In this document: piece after piece, positions 24,308 to 32,937 of the stretch
How the letters are laid out: every line of letters begins with the position of its first letter
Position numbering within the stretch: the first letter of the stretch is position 1
Source: an uncultured Bacteroidota bacterium
GTDB taxonomy: Bacteria; Bacteroidota; Bacteroidia; Bacteroidales; P3
Length of the DNA: 64,000 nt
NCBI GenBank assembly: GCA_902791695.1
Contig: CADAWR010000004.1
Coordinates: 1 to 64,000 of the forward strand
Direction: 5' to 3'
Notes under the pieces: generated by a model
The model's database searches: none
What the model saw: only the letters and a program-made list of their open reading frames with translations
Told to the model about the DNA's origin: nothing
Program-made: the position numbers and the translations under genes

Positions 24308-26785
24308 ATGAGAATCATGGCAAACAATACAATAAAAAGGATTATCATTGTTCTGTTGTTGCTGCTGCCGTTGGCGGCGGCGGGGCAGAAGTACACCATC
24401 AGCGGGACGGTGAGCGACACCAAGAGCGGCGAGACGCTAATCGGCGCCACGGTGGTGGACTCGCGCAGTGGCAAGGGCACCGTAACCAACCCCTATGGGC
24501 GCTTCTCGCTGACACTGCCACGCGGCGAGGTGGAGCTCAAGGTGCAATACGTGGGCTATGAGCCACAGCACTTCGCCTTCACGCTCGACAAGAACCGGCA
24601 GCTCAGCGTGCGGCTGGTGCCGAGCCTGCAGCTCGACGAGGTGACCATCACCGCCGAGCGCGTGGGCGACAGCCGCTCGTCGCAGATGAGCGCCACGGAG
24701 ATGACCGTTGAGAAGATCAAGTCGGTGCCCGTGATGTTCGGCGAAGCCGACATCATCAAGGCGCTGCAGCTGATGCCCGGCGTGCAGAGCGGCAGCGAGG
24801 GCAACAGCGGCATGTATGTGCGCGGCGGCGGCCCTGACGAGAACCTATTCCTGCTCGACGGCGTACCGCTGTACAACGTGAGCCACCTAGGCGGCTTCTT
24901 CTCGGCTTTCAACACCGACGCCGTGAAGAATGTCACACTATACAAAGGCTCCTTCCCCGCCCGCTTCGGCGGCAGGCTGAGCTCGGTGGTAGACATCACG
25001 CAGAACAACGGCAACGACCAGGAGCTGCACGGCAATGTCTCGGTAGGCCTGATATCGGCCAAGCTGAACCTTGAAGGTCCCATTGTGAAAGAGAAGACCA
25101 CCTTCAGCGTGTCGGCGCGCCGCACCTACGCCGAGCTTATCATGATACCCACCATCATGGCCATAAACAACGCCACCAAGGAGAGCAGCACCGGCAGCAC
25201 CGAGGCCAACAACGCCAAAGTCGACGCCGGATACTATTTCTACGACCTTAACGCCAAGGTGACGCACAAGTTCAGCGACCGCTCACGCCTATACGGCAGC
25301 TTCTACTGGGGTAAAGACAAGGTACACGGCAAGATAAATACAGTAACCTCGCTCAACGAAGACATGCGCATGGGCATGGGGAACCAGTGGGGCAACCTCG
25401 TTGGTGCTCTGCGCTGGAACTACGAGCTCACGCCCAAGACCTTCCTCAACGCACAGATATCATACACGCAATATAACAACATTATCATAGGCAGCATAGA
25501 GAAGAGCGCCACCAACGAAGGTGGCAGCCCATCGACTGTCACTGGCGACTATCACTCAGGCATACAGGACCTGACGGCCAGGCTCGACTTCGACTACCTG
25601 CCACACCCGTCGCACGTCATCAAGTACGGCGCCGCACTGACCCGCCACTGGTTCAGCCCCGAGGTGGCCAACGCCAGCGTCGACTACTACGACTCCATCC
25701 AGATGAATGGAGCCTTCAAGATGGACAGCAGCATAGCCAGTGCCAAAGTAATGGCCAACGAGATGACGGCCTATGTGGAGGACGACTGGTCGGTGAGCGA
25801 CGCCGTGAAGCTCAACCTCGGCCTGCATGCCAGCGGCTTTCAAGTCGACGACGTCTTCTACCCGTCGCTGCAGCCACGCGTCAGCGGCCGCGTGATGCTT
25901 GCCGAAGGCTTCTCGCTCAAGGCAGGCTACGCCTGGATGAAACAGTATGTGCATCTGCTCTCCACCACCGGCATCAGCATGCCCACAGACCTGTGGGTGC
26001 CCGTCACCGCCAAGGTGAAACCCATGGAGAGCCACCAGGTTGCAGCAGGCGTGTTCTACAGCCTCGGAGCCATAGCCGACTTCTCGGTGGAGGCCTACTA
26101 CAAGAAGATGAACAACCTGATAGAGTACAAGGACGGCGCCACCTTCTTCGGCAGCAGCGAGAACTGGGAGAGCCTCGTGGTGGCCGGCGAGGGCTACAGC
26201 TACGGCATTGAACTGCTGGCACAGCGCGACTTCGGCAAGCTCACAGGCTGGGTAGCCTACACCTGGAGCCGTACCATGCGCCACTTCGACCGCGAGGGAC
26301 AGGTGCTCAACGGAGGCAAAGAGTTCCCAGCCAAGTACGACCGGCGCCACGACCTGTCGATAGTGCTCAGCTACAAGATAAGCCCCACCATCGATGCAAG
26401 CGTAACATGGGTCTTCTCGACCGGCAACACCGCCACACTGGCCACTAAGCGATACCCCGTGGCCAGCGACGACCCCGACGACTACAACCGCTCCAGCCGC
26501 CAGTACCCGCAGCTTTCGCACATCGAGGGCCGCAACAACTACCGCCTGCCAAACTACCACCGCTTGGATCTCGGTATCAACTTCCACCGCAAGTTCAAGC
26601 CCTGGGGCCGTATCGCCGCGCCGCACCGCACCATCAGCGTAAGCATCTACAACGTCTACAACCGTCAGAACCCCTATATGGTCTACCGCAGCGCCGATTA
26701 CACCTACCGCGGTTACCCCACAGCCTTCGTGCAGCTATCGCTATTCCCATTCCTGCCATCGGCAGCGTATACATTGTATTTTTAA
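24308..26785 (+). CDS. TonB-dependent receptor with carboxypeptidase-regulatory-like domain
   Basis: 825 residues, signal peptide (KRIIIVLLLLLPLAAAGQ). ATG 24308 follows the folK stop immediately; ATG 24317 is an alternative. A CarboxypepD_reg-like beta-sandwich (~28-110, ISGTVSDTKSGETLIGATV ... NPYGRFSLTLPRGEVELKVQYVGYE) precedes the plug (~120-225, IIKALQLMPGVQSGSEGNSGMYVRGG ... FPARFGGRLSSVVDI) and a beta-barrel to the end (PSAAYTLYF, C-terminal aromatic). It is an outer-membrane active importer energised by TonB. The substrate is not evident; it is not a typical SusC. It is paired with a DUF4249 lipoprotein downstream, a recurring Bacteroidetes combination. Confidence 0.92.
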   Translation: MRIMANNTIKRIIIVLLLLLPLAAAGQKYTISGTVSDTKSGETLIGATVVDSRSGKGTVTNPYGRFSLTLPRGEVELKVQYVGYEPQHFAFTLDKNRQLSVRLVPSLQLDEVTITAERVGDSRSSQMSATEMTVEKIKSVPVMFGEADIIKALQLMPGVQSGSEGNSGMYVRGGGPDENLFLLDGVPLYNVSHLGGFFSAFNTDAVKNVTLYKGSFPARFGGRLSSVVDITQNNGNDQELHGNVSVGLISAKLNLEGPIVKEKTTFSVSARRTYAELIMIPTIMAINNATKESSTGSTEANNAKVDAGYYFYDLNAKVTHKFSDRSRLYGSFYWGKDKVHGKINTVTSLNEDMRMGMGNQWGNLVGALRWNYELTPKTFLNAQISYTQYNNIIIGSIEKSATNEGGSPSTVTGDYHSGIQDLTARLDFDYLPHPSHVIKYGAALTRHWFSPEVANASVDYYDSIQMNGAFKMDSSIASAKVMANEMTAYVEDDWSVSDAVKLNLGLHASGFQVDDVFYPSLQPRVSGRVMLAEGFSLKAGYAWMKQYVHLLSTTGISMPTDLWVPVTAKVKPMESHQVAAGVFYSLGAIADFSVEAYYKKMNNLIEYKDGATFFGSSENWESLVVAGEGYSYGIELLAQRDFGKLTGWVAYTWSRTMRHFDREGQVLNGGKEFPAKYDRRHDLSIVLSYKISPTIDASVTWVFSTGNTATLATKRYPVASDDPDDYNRSSRQYPQLSHIEGRNNYRLPNYHRLDLGINFHRKFKPWGRIAAPHRTISVSIYNVYNRQNPYMVYRSADYTYRGYPTAFVQLSLFPFLPSAAYTLYF

Positions 26786-26807
26786 GAAGTTAAGACAATA
26801 GCAGAAT

Positions 26808-27812
26808 ATGAGAAAACATATACAAACCATCGTTATTATTGCCGCAGTGTTGCTGCTCGGCGGATGCGAGAAAGTGCTGGAAATTGACGACACCGGCGCC
26901 GATGACCTGATGGTTCTCAACGCCGTGCCACAAGCCAACAAGCGCGCTTTCCTCAACTTCAGCAACACAGCCTTCTTCCTCGACACAGTGACCACACACC
27001 CTGTGGCCGGAGCCAACATAACATTGTGGCGCAACGGTGTTCCGCTCTATCCCGACAGCGTGGGGCGCTGCAATTACTTCTTCCCCGACACGTTGCGTTC
27101 CGGCGACCAGTTGCGAGCCGTAATCAGTACACCAAAAGGCGAAGTCACCGCAGAGACTTACGTGCCGCCGGTACCCAAGATGAGACTCAACTTCCTTGTA
27201 GAGTGGGCCAGCCCGACGTTCAACTTCATCACCGCCATACCGCAGTTCAGCGATAGCGCCAACTTTGCCGAATACTACCAGCTCACCGTCACAGTCCGCG
27301 ACAGTGGCATGCGCCATGAAGTGTATGCCGACCGATACCGCACAATAGACACCGTCAGTCACACCTACTTTATCCTAAACGACAACAACGAGATAACATC
27401 CAACGACGTGTCGCCCAACCTGCCTCTTGGCGGCTATCTTTACTCAAGTCTCATGTTCACCGACCGCCAAATTGACGGATGCACCGACTATCCGATCAAC
27501 CTCTTCATACCCATATATAAAGACACAAACGAGGTGGTCAACGACACGCAGGACTTCAAGCACTGGTACACCATCACCATGGAGAGCATCACACCGGCGC
27601 GCATGAAATACCTCATCAGCGTGGCGCGGGCCAACAGCATGGGGTCAGCCTTTGCCGAACAGGCGCAAGCATACAGCAACGTCAACGGAGCCGTAGGCAT
27701 CTTCGCCGGCAGCGCCAAATGGAGCCACACATTTATGACTGACACGCTGATGCATTTCGACACACCCAACATACCGATACCTGTGCCCTCCAAGTTGCCA
27801 CGGCGGAACTGA
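26808..27812 (+). CDS. DUF4249 family lipoprotein
   Basis: 334 residues with a lipoprotein signal (VLLLGGC, Cys at ~21). Next comes the DUF4249 pattern: EKVLEIDDTGADDLMVLNAVP, a beta-sandwich with PVAGANITLWRNGVPL ... LRSGDQLRAVISTPKGEVTAETYVP, and a C-terminal part with FAGSAKWSHTF. Members regularly follow TonB-dependent receptors like the one 22 nt upstream, and probably act as the receptor's surface or periplasmic partner. The biochemical function is not established. Confidence 0.88.
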   Translation: MRKHIQTIVIIAAVLLLGGCEKVLEIDDTGADDLMVLNAVPQANKRAFLNFSNTAFFLDTVTTHPVAGANITLWRNGVPLYPDSVGRCNYFFPDTLRSGDQLRAVISTPKGEVTAETYVPPVPKMRLNFLVEWASPTFNFITAIPQFSDSANFAEYYQLTVTVRDSGMRHEVYADRYRTIDTVSHTYFILNDNNEITSNDVSPNLPLGGYLYSSLMFTDRQIDGCTDYPINLFIPIYKDTNEVVNDTQDFKHWYTITMESITPARMKYLISVARANSMGSAFAEQAQAYSNVNGAVGIFAGSAKWSHTFMTDTLMHFDTPNIPIPVPSKLPRRN

Positions 27813-27845
27813 AGTGTTAAAAAGATGATAAAAAACAAAAAGATT

Positions 27846-27875
27846 TTGCCAGATTGAAAAATGTTCGTATCTTTG
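27846..27875 (+). promoter_or_regulatory. rplU-rpmA promoter
   Basis: TTG (27846-27848) and TATCTTTG (27868-27875) with 19-nt spacing match the Bacteroidetes -33/-7 consensus very well. The predicted leader is about 65 nt. Confidence 0.8.
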
Positions 27876-27902
27876 CAGTCCGATTTGTGGGGCAAAAAGC
27901 GC

Positions 27903-27918
27903 TTCCAAACCGTTGGAA
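27903..27918 (+). promoter_or_regulatory. small hairpin in rplU leader
   Basis: TTCCAA (27903-27908), ACCG loop, TTGGAA (27913-27918): a 6-bp perfect stem ending 29 nt before the rplU ATG. It could be an autoregulatory leader element of an r-protein operon; this is inferred from position only. Confidence 0.35.
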
Positions 27919-27947
27919 ATAATTAAAAAACAAACAAATAAAAGAAA

Positions 27948-28256
27948 ATGTACGCAATCGTAGAAATCGCAGGCAAGCAATTCAAGGTCGCCCAAGATCA
28001 GAAGATCTTCGTCAACCGCCTCCACAACGACGAGGGTAGCGAAGTCTCTTTTGACACCGTGATGCTTAAAGACAATGATGGCAAAATCGAGGTTGGCAAA
28101 CCTTACATTGCAGGCGCAAACGTCAAGGCCACTGTCATCCGCCATCTCAAGGGCGATAAAGTTTTGGTGTTCAAGAAAATCCGTCGCAAAGGCTATCAGA
28201 AGATGAACGGTCACCGCGACTACTTGACCCAGATTAAGATTGACAGCATCAACTAA
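27948..28256 (+). CDS. rplU: 50S ribosomal protein L21
   Basis: 102 residues: MYAIVEIAGKQFKVAQDQKI at the start and KKIRRKGYQKMNGHRDYLT at the end are the L21 signatures. It binds 23S rRNA in the large subunit. First gene of the rplU-rpmA pair with its own strong promoter. Confidence 0.99.
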   Translation: MYAIVEIAGKQFKVAQDQKIFVNRLHNDEGSEVSFDTVMLKDNDGKIEVGKPYIAGANVKATVIRHLKGDKVLVFKKIRRKGYQKMNGHRDYLTQIKIDSIN

Positions 28257-28284
28257 TGTCTAACCGTTAAAAACAAGAAACAAT

Positions 28285-28542
28285 ATGGCACACAAAAAAG
28301 GTGTTGGTAGTTCCAGCAACGGTCGTGAATCCGAAAGCAAACGCTTAGGCGTTAAGATTTTTGGCGGTCAGAAGTGCATCGCCGGCAACATCATCGTCCG
28401 CCAGCGCGGTACCGCCCACAACCCCGGCCAGAACGTCGGTATGGGCAAGGACCACACGCTGTATGCCCTCATCGACGGCGTGGTAAAATTCCACAAAGGC
28501 CGCGAGGACCGCAGCTATGTCAGCGTCGTTCCCGCTGAATAA
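28285..28542 (+). CDS. rpmA: 50S ribosomal protein L27
   Basis: 85 residues; [28 protein letters not shown] is broken only by normal L27 variation. The N-terminal tail after Met begins directly with AHKKG, so there is no Firmicutes-type cleaved extension. The tail reaches the peptidyl-transferase centre in known ribosomes. It lies 28 nt after rplU. Confidence 0.99.
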   Translation: MAHKKGVGSSSNGRESESKRLGVKIFGGQKCIAGNIIVRQRGTAHNPGQNVGMGKDHTLYALIDGVVKFHKGREDRSYVSVVPAE

Positions 28543-28582
28543 AGAAAGGAAAAAGTTTTTTTCATAATAGTCTAAAGTGCAG

Positions 28583-28618
28583 CAACCTCCTCCCTTTTGG
28601 GTGGAGGTTGTTGTTTTA
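28583..28618. terminator. bidirectional terminator between rpmA and the DAHP synthase gene
   Basis: CAACCTCC-T-CCC-TTTT-GGG-T-GGAGGTTG (28583-28610) is a near-perfect stem followed by TTGTTTTA. It sits between convergent genes, and the minus-strand stop codon (28616-28618) is right beside it. Confidence 0.85.
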
Positions 28619-29647
28619 TGCCTCGTCGGCAAGCTGCACGCGGATGCTCTCGCCGTGAATCTTCTCCAACAAGGCTCTTGTAAAATCGGCGTCGAGACCC
28701 AGGGCTGCAGCCTGCTCCATGCGGTCGGCGACAACGTCGGCCCAACGGTTGGACTGGTATACAGGCATCTGGAGTTCGCGTTTGATAAAGGAAATCTGGC
28801 GCGACATCTCCATGCGACGAGCAAGGAGCGACAGCAGCTCGTGGTCTATCTCGTCTATCTGGCGGCGCAGAGGAAGGAGCTGCTGGGAGGTAACCGGTGA
28901 GAGATGAGAGGCGACAGACGGGAGCGAGGAAAGCAGGTCGGCAAAAGCGGCGGGGGTGAGCTGCTGCGGGACGTCGGTGAGGGCTGACTCCGGGTCGGGA
29001 TGCACCTCGACCATAAGACCGTCGTAGTCGAACTGTGCCGCCGTGTTTGCGAGCTGGGCAACCAGGTCGCTACGACCGCCGATGTGGCTGGGGTCACACA
29101 GAAGCGGTATCTGGGGCATTTCGCGCCGCAGGGTCATTGGCACCTCCCAGAGAGGCTCGTTGCGGTAGCCGTGGTTGTGGTACATAGCGAAGCCGCGGTG
29201 TACTGCGCTTACAGCGGCCACGCCAGCCTGCTGCACACGCTCGATAGCACCGAGCCAGAGGCTAACGTCGGGGCTCGTGGGGTTTTTCACCAGCACAGTC
29301 ATCCCGCTACCGGCGAGAGCAGCGCACAGTTCCTCGACCATAAAGGGGTTGCCCGTGGTGCGCGCCCCTATCCACACCGTAGTGACGCCGTAGCGCTGGC
29401 ATAGCTCAACATGCTCGGGACGGGCTACCTCACAACAATACTGCACACCATACTCCTGTGCCAGCTCCTGCATCCACTGCAAAGCCGGCTCGCCGAGCCC
29501 CTCGAAGCCACCTGGACGCGTGCGCGGCTTCCATACACCGGCACGGATGAGCGACACCCGTGGCATGGCGGAGAGGGCCGCCGTGATCTGCCGCAGCTGC
29601 TCACGGCTCTCGACGCTGCAAGGCCCTGCTATTACAGTCTTTATCAT
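28616..29647 (-). CDS. bifunctional DAHP synthase / chorismate mutase
   Basis: 343 residues from ATG 29647 (MIKTVIAGPCSVESREQL). The upstream in-frame start at 29692 would read through the promoter's TATCTTTG box, so it is rejected. Residues ~1-255 are a type I-beta (KDO8P-synthase-like) 3-deoxy-7-phosphoheptulonate synthase: PCSVES, KPRTRPGGFEGLG, EVARPEHVELC, VLVKNPTSPD, LLCDPSHIGGRSDLV, MVEVHPDPESALTD. Residues ~265-343 are an AroQ-class chorismate mutase (LRRQIDEIDHELLSLLARRMEMSRQI ... R). This fusion is common in Bacteroidetes and couples the first shikimate step to the prephenate branch. aroK and aroQ are elsewhere in the window. Confidence 0.94.
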   Translation of the reverse strand: MIKTVIAGPCSVESREQLRQITAALSAMPRVSLIRAGVWKPRTRPGGFEGLGEPALQWMQELAQEYGVQYCCEVARPEHVELCQRYGVTTVWIGARTTGNPFMVEELCAALAGSGMTVLVKNPTSPDVSLWLGAIERVQQAGVAAVSAVHRGFAMYHNHGYRNEPLWEVPMTLRREMPQIPLLCDPSHIGGRSDLVAQLANTAAQFDYDGLMVEVHPDPESALTDVPQQLTPAAFADLLSSLPSVASHLSPVTSQQLLPLRRQIDEIDHELLSLLARRMEMSRQISFIKRELQMPVYQSNRWADVVADRMEQAAALGLDADFTRALLEKIHGESIRVQLADEA

Positions 29648-29669
29648 AATGCTTTCATTAAACAAAGTG

Positions 29670-29677
29670 CAAAGATA
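29670..29677 (-). promoter_or_regulatory. -7 element of the DAHP synthase gene
   Basis: TATCTTTG on the minus strand, 22 nt upstream of ATG 29647. A -33 TTG at the usual spacing is not clear. Confidence 0.55.
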
Positions 29678-29711
29678 CACAATATTTTCCAATCAGCGGC
29701 GTTATTTTTAA

Positions 29712-30251
29712 ATGAAGATAAAGTTTCTTAAACTGAAAGACTGGCTGATACTGTCGCTGATGGGGCTGATGGGCTTCTCGTCATGCCACAGTACCAAGGA
29801 GTTGTCTGCTCCTAAGCCAGAGCCCAAGCCCACTCCAAGGCCACGCGAGGAAATAAGACTTATGTACGGCGTGCCCACAATGGACTTCCACATCAGCGGC
29901 CACGTAAAGGATACCGAAGGCAAACCGGTAAAGGGCATTGCCATCAATATGCTGGAAAGAGGGCTCAACGCCACCGCTGACACGATATATGGCGACCAGG
30001 ACAATATACAGCGCTATCTGAAGAATAACGAGGTGAGGACCGACGGGCAGGGGCGCTTCGTGCTGAAAACACAGGACATGCCACGGGAGAGCGTACGCGT
30101 GCTAGTGCGCGACACCGACGGCAAAGCCGAGGGGGAATATAAGAACCAGCTACTTGAAGTTCCTGTTGACAATGTAGACAGGAGCAAAGCCAACGGAATG
30201 TACCAAGGGACCTTCATCAAGACGATGGAGATAGAGCTGGAAGAGAAGTAG
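29712..30251 (+). CDS. radical-SAM-associated putative lipoprotein
   Basis: 179 residues. Lipoprotein signal with lipobox GFSSC (Cys 25), a Pro/Glu-rich spacer (KPEPKPTPRPREE), then MYGVPTMDFHISGHVKDTEGKPVKGIAINML, a carboxypeptidase-regulatory-like beta-sandwich. It matches the lipoprotein partner of the 'rSAM/lipoprotein system' (TIGR04134-like), in which a radical SAM gene directly follows, as here (11 nt). Apart from the lipid-anchoring Cys there is no cysteine, so any radical SAM modification would be on another residue. The conserved YG-P segment and the C-terminal strands are candidates. The product and role are unknown. Confidence 0.85.
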   Translation: MKIKFLKLKDWLILSLMGLMGFSSCHSTKELSAPKPEPKPTPRPREEIRLMYGVPTMDFHISGHVKDTEGKPVKGIAINMLERGLNATADTIYGDQDNIQRYLKNNEVRTDGQGRFVLKTQDMPRESVRVLVRDTDGKAEGEYKNQLLEVPVDNVDRSKANGMYQGTFIKTMEIELEEK

Positions 30252-30262
30252 CAGTTATCGTT

Positions 30263-31339
30263 ATGGGGCTGGAGTTACGGCAACATGTTGGGTTGGAACT
30301 GCAGCGGAGATTGCGAAAGAATCGCGAGCAGTTGCATCCTTTAAGGAGTCTCTTTTGGGAGTGCACACTGCGATGTAACATGCATTGCCGCCACTGCGGC
30401 AGCGACTGCAAAGTGCAACCCGAAGTGCCAGACATGCCAGCAGAGGATTTCTTGAAAGCCATTGACAGTCTTACGCCACATGTAGACCCTCACAAGACAT
30501 TCATCATCATAACCGGAGGCGAAGCGTTGCTACGCAACGACCTTGAGGAGGTGGGGCTTGAGCTATACCGCAGGGGCTACCCATGGGGTGTAGTCACTAA
30601 TGGTTACATGCTTGGCGCACGGCGACTGGAGAGCTTGATGGAAGCAGGTATGCACTCCATCACTGTGAGTCTTGATGGGCTAAAAAATGAGCACAACTGG
30701 CTGAGGCAACACGACGGCTCGTATGGCAAAGCCACAGAGGCCATAAAGCTGCTGGCAGCACAGGACGAGGTGCTGTGGGATGTGGTGACTTGCGTCAATC
30801 CGCACAATATAGGTCAACTGGCGGAATTCAAGGAATACCTTGTCGAGCTCGGAGTATGCTCTTGGCGACTCTTTAGCATATTCCCCATGGGGAGAGCGGC
30901 AGGAGACAAAGAGTTGCAGCTGACGGACAGGCAGTTCCGCGAAATATTGGACTTCATCAAAGATTGCCGCGAGAACGACAACCGTATTCATGTAAGTTAT
31001 GCCTGCGAGGGCTTCCTGGGCGAATATGAGCAGAAGGTGCGCGACCATTTCTTCTATTGCCGTAGCGGTGTAGAGGTAGCCTCAATACGCTGCAACGGCG
31101 CCATCAGCGGCTGCACTTCGGTGCGCAGCAACATGGACCAAGGCAGCATATACACAGACGACTTGTGGGATGTGTGGCAGAACCGCTTCCAAAACATGCG
31201 CGACCGCTCATGGGCGCACAAAGGGCAATGCAAGAGCTGTAAAGTGTGGCGCTACTGTGAGGGCAACGGCCTGCACCTCTACGACGACAACGGCGAGCTG
31301 CTCACCTGCCACTACCACCGACTGACAGCCAATCAGTGA
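30263..31339 (+). CDS. radical SAM/SPASM protein of the rSAM/lipoprotein system
   Basis: 358 residues. The [4Fe-4S]-SAM motif CNMHCRHC is at Cys38-Cys42-Cys45, preceded by an extra Cys34. Further on are TGGEALLRND (GGE motif), NGYMLGARRLESL and SLDGLKNEHNWLR. The C-terminal SPASM-type region (CRSGV ... CNGAISGCTSV ... GQCKSCKVWRYCEGN ... LTCHYH) carries at least seven cysteines for auxiliary clusters. SPASM enzymes usually modify peptides or proteins; with the adjacent lipoprotein this fits the TIGR04133-like family, whose reaction is undetermined. Cytoplasmic, so modification would have to precede lipoprotein export (inferred). Confidence 0.9.
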   Translation: MGLELRQHVGLELQRRLRKNREQLHPLRSLFWECTLRCNMHCRHCGSDCKVQPEVPDMPAEDFLKAIDSLTPHVDPHKTFIIITGGEALLRNDLEEVGLELYRRGYPWGVVTNGYMLGARRLESLMEAGMHSITVSLDGLKNEHNWLRQHDGSYGKATEAIKLLAAQDEVLWDVVTCVNPHNIGQLAEFKEYLVELGVCSWRLFSIFPMGRAAGDKELQLTDRQFREILDFIKDCRENDNRIHVSYACEGFLGEYEQKVRDHFFYCRSGVEVASIRCNGAISGCTSVRSNMDQGSIYTDDLWDVWQNRFQNMRDRSWAHKGQCKSCKVWRYCEGNGLHLYDDNGELLTCHYHRLTANQ

Positions 31340-31343
31340 TAAA

Positions 31344-31431
31344 GCACCCCGGGAACACCATGGCAGCACCCTGTGAATACCATAGCGTTGGTATAGACTT
31401 GGTATAGCGTTGATATTGACTTGCCGAATAT
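31344..31431. repeat. 11-nt-period array P4 (eight units, different sequence from P1-P3)
   Basis: Units of 11 nt: GCACCCCGGGA, ACACCATGGCA, GCACCCTGTGA, ATACCATAGCG, TTGGTATAGAC, TTGGTATAGCG, TTGATATTGAC, TTGCCGAATAT. The first half carries ACC at positions 3-5 and the second half GGT or a relic, giving the same period and inversion as P1-P3 without their CpG. It starts 4 nt after the rSAM stop and ends about 20 nt upstream of the pepP -33 region. Confidence 0.7.
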
Positions 31432-31446
31432 GACAACCATTGTATT

Positions 31447-31481
31447 ATATATTCTTCAAAGAAGAATATATTGTATTTTTG
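31447..31481 (+). promoter_or_regulatory. M24 peptidase promoter with overlapping perfect inverted repeat
   Basis: TATTTTTG (31474-31481) is a -7 box. Directly upstream, ATATATTCTTC (31447-31457), AAA and GAAGAATATAT (31461-31471) form a perfect 11-bp inverted repeat that covers the -33 position. It could be an operator. As a terminator for the upstream gene it would be weak, because the stem is A/T-rich. Confidence 0.55.
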
Positions 31482-31539
31482 AGAGGGCGCAACAATAAAA
31501 ACCGATTGAAGACGTTATCAAAGTAAAACAAAAAAAAAT

Positions 31540-32937
31540 ATGTTCAAGAAAGAAACCTATATCGCACGCCGCGAACAACTGCGCAAAGACGTAGGGCACG
31601 GCTTCATCATCATTCCGGGCAACCATGAGGCCCCCTGCAACTACAAAGACAACACCTATTGGTTCCGCCAGGACAGCACTTTCCTCTACTTCTTCGGGTT
31701 GCAGAGGGAAGATCTGGTTGGAGTGATTGACTGTGACAACGGCAAAGACTATATCTTCGCCGACGACTACGACATAGACGACATAATATGGACCGGCCCA
31801 CTGCCCAGTGTAGCAGAGCTGGCCGCCAGCGTGGGCGTGGAGAACACCGCACCGCTGAAGAAGCTGCGCGAAATGATTTCCGCAATGAAGTCGCCCACCA
31901 CGGGTTCGCCAATGCCACTGTATTTGCCGCCGTACCGTGCCGACATACGTGCCGACCTTGGCGACTGGCTGGGCATGGGCAACTCGTCGGTTGACCGCCA
32001 CGCGTCGCTAGAGCTGATACTGGCATGCGTCAAGCAGCGCAGCATCAAGAGCGCCGAAGAGATAGAAGAGATCGAGAAAGCCATAGCCACAGCCTACAAC
32101 ATGCATGTGGGAGCCATGAAGCTGGCTATGCCGGGCCGCTACGAGTACGAGCTGGCTGGCTTTATGGAAGGCGAGGCATGGAAAGGCAACGGTCCCGTGA
32201 GTTTCCCCATCATCATGACCGTGCACGGCGAGACCCTGCACAACCACGGCCACAACAACAAGCTGGAAGTGGGCCGCATGCTGGTTATGGACGCCGGATG
32301 CGAGACTCCGATGAACTACTGCTCCGACATTACTCGTTCGGTGCCGGTGGGAGGCAAGTTCGACGAGCGGCAGAAGACCATCTACGAGATAGTGCTCAAC
32401 GCCAACCTTGAGGCTCAGCGTGTCACCCGTCCCGGCATCACCTACAAGGAGGTGCACCAAGCCGCCAGCCGCGTGCTGGCCGAGGGCTACAAGGGTCTCG
32501 GCATACTGAAAGGCTCGGTAGACGACATCGTGGCCAACGGCGCACACAGCCTGCTGATGCCCCACGGCCTGGGCCACATGATGGGTCTCGACGTGCACGA
32601 CATGGAGAACTACGGCCAGATAAACGTGGGCTACGACGAGGAGACCCGCCCCAGCGAGCAGTTCGGCCTCGGCAGCCTGCGCTGCGGCCGCAAGCTGCAG
32701 CCCGGCTTCGTCATCACCGACGAGCCCGGATGCTATTTCATACCGGCGCTCATAGACAAATGGAACGCCGAAGGCACATGCAAGGACTTCGTAAACTTCG
32801 ACGAGCTTGAAAAATGGAAAGACTTTGGCGGCATACGCATAGAAGATGACATACTTGTGACAGAGACGGGCTCTCGCGTGCTTGGCAAGCCGATACCAAA
32901 GACCGTCAAAGAGATTGAAGAAACGATGGCATCATGA
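31540..32937 (+). CDS. pepP: M24 family aminopeptidase P (Xaa-Pro aminopeptidase)
   Basis: 465 residues. N-terminal creatinase-like domain (YIARREQLRKD ... DNTYWFRQDSTFLYFFGL), then the pita-bread catalytic domain. Metal ligands and active-site motifs are visible: MDAGCETPMNYCSDITRSVPVGG (two Asp), PHGLGHMMGLDVHD (His), TDEPGCYFIP (Glu) and GGIRIEDDILVT (Glu). It removes N-terminal residues before proline; cytoplasmic, two-metal enzyme. Its stop overlaps the next start by 4 bp. Confidence 0.93.
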   Translation: MFKKETYIARREQLRKDVGHGFIIIPGNHEAPCNYKDNTYWFRQDSTFLYFFGLQREDLVGVIDCDNGKDYIFADDYDIDDIIWTGPLPSVAELAASVGVENTAPLKKLREMISAMKSPTTGSPMPLYLPPYRADIRADLGDWLGMGNSSVDRHASLELILACVKQRSIKSAEEIEEIEKAIATAYNMHVGAMKLAMPGRYEYELAGFMEGEAWKGNGPVSFPIIMTVHGETLHNHGHNNKLEVGRMLVMDAGCETPMNYCSDITRSVPVGGKFDERQKTIYEIVLNANLEAQRVTRPGITYKEVHQAASRVLAEGYKGLGILKGSVDDIVANGAHSLLMPHGLGHMMGLDVHDMENYGQINVGYDEETRPSEQFGLGSLRCGRKLQPGFVITDEPGCYFIPALIDKWNAEGTCKDFVNFDELEKWKDFGGIRIEDDILVTETGSRVLGKPIPKTVKEIEETMAS

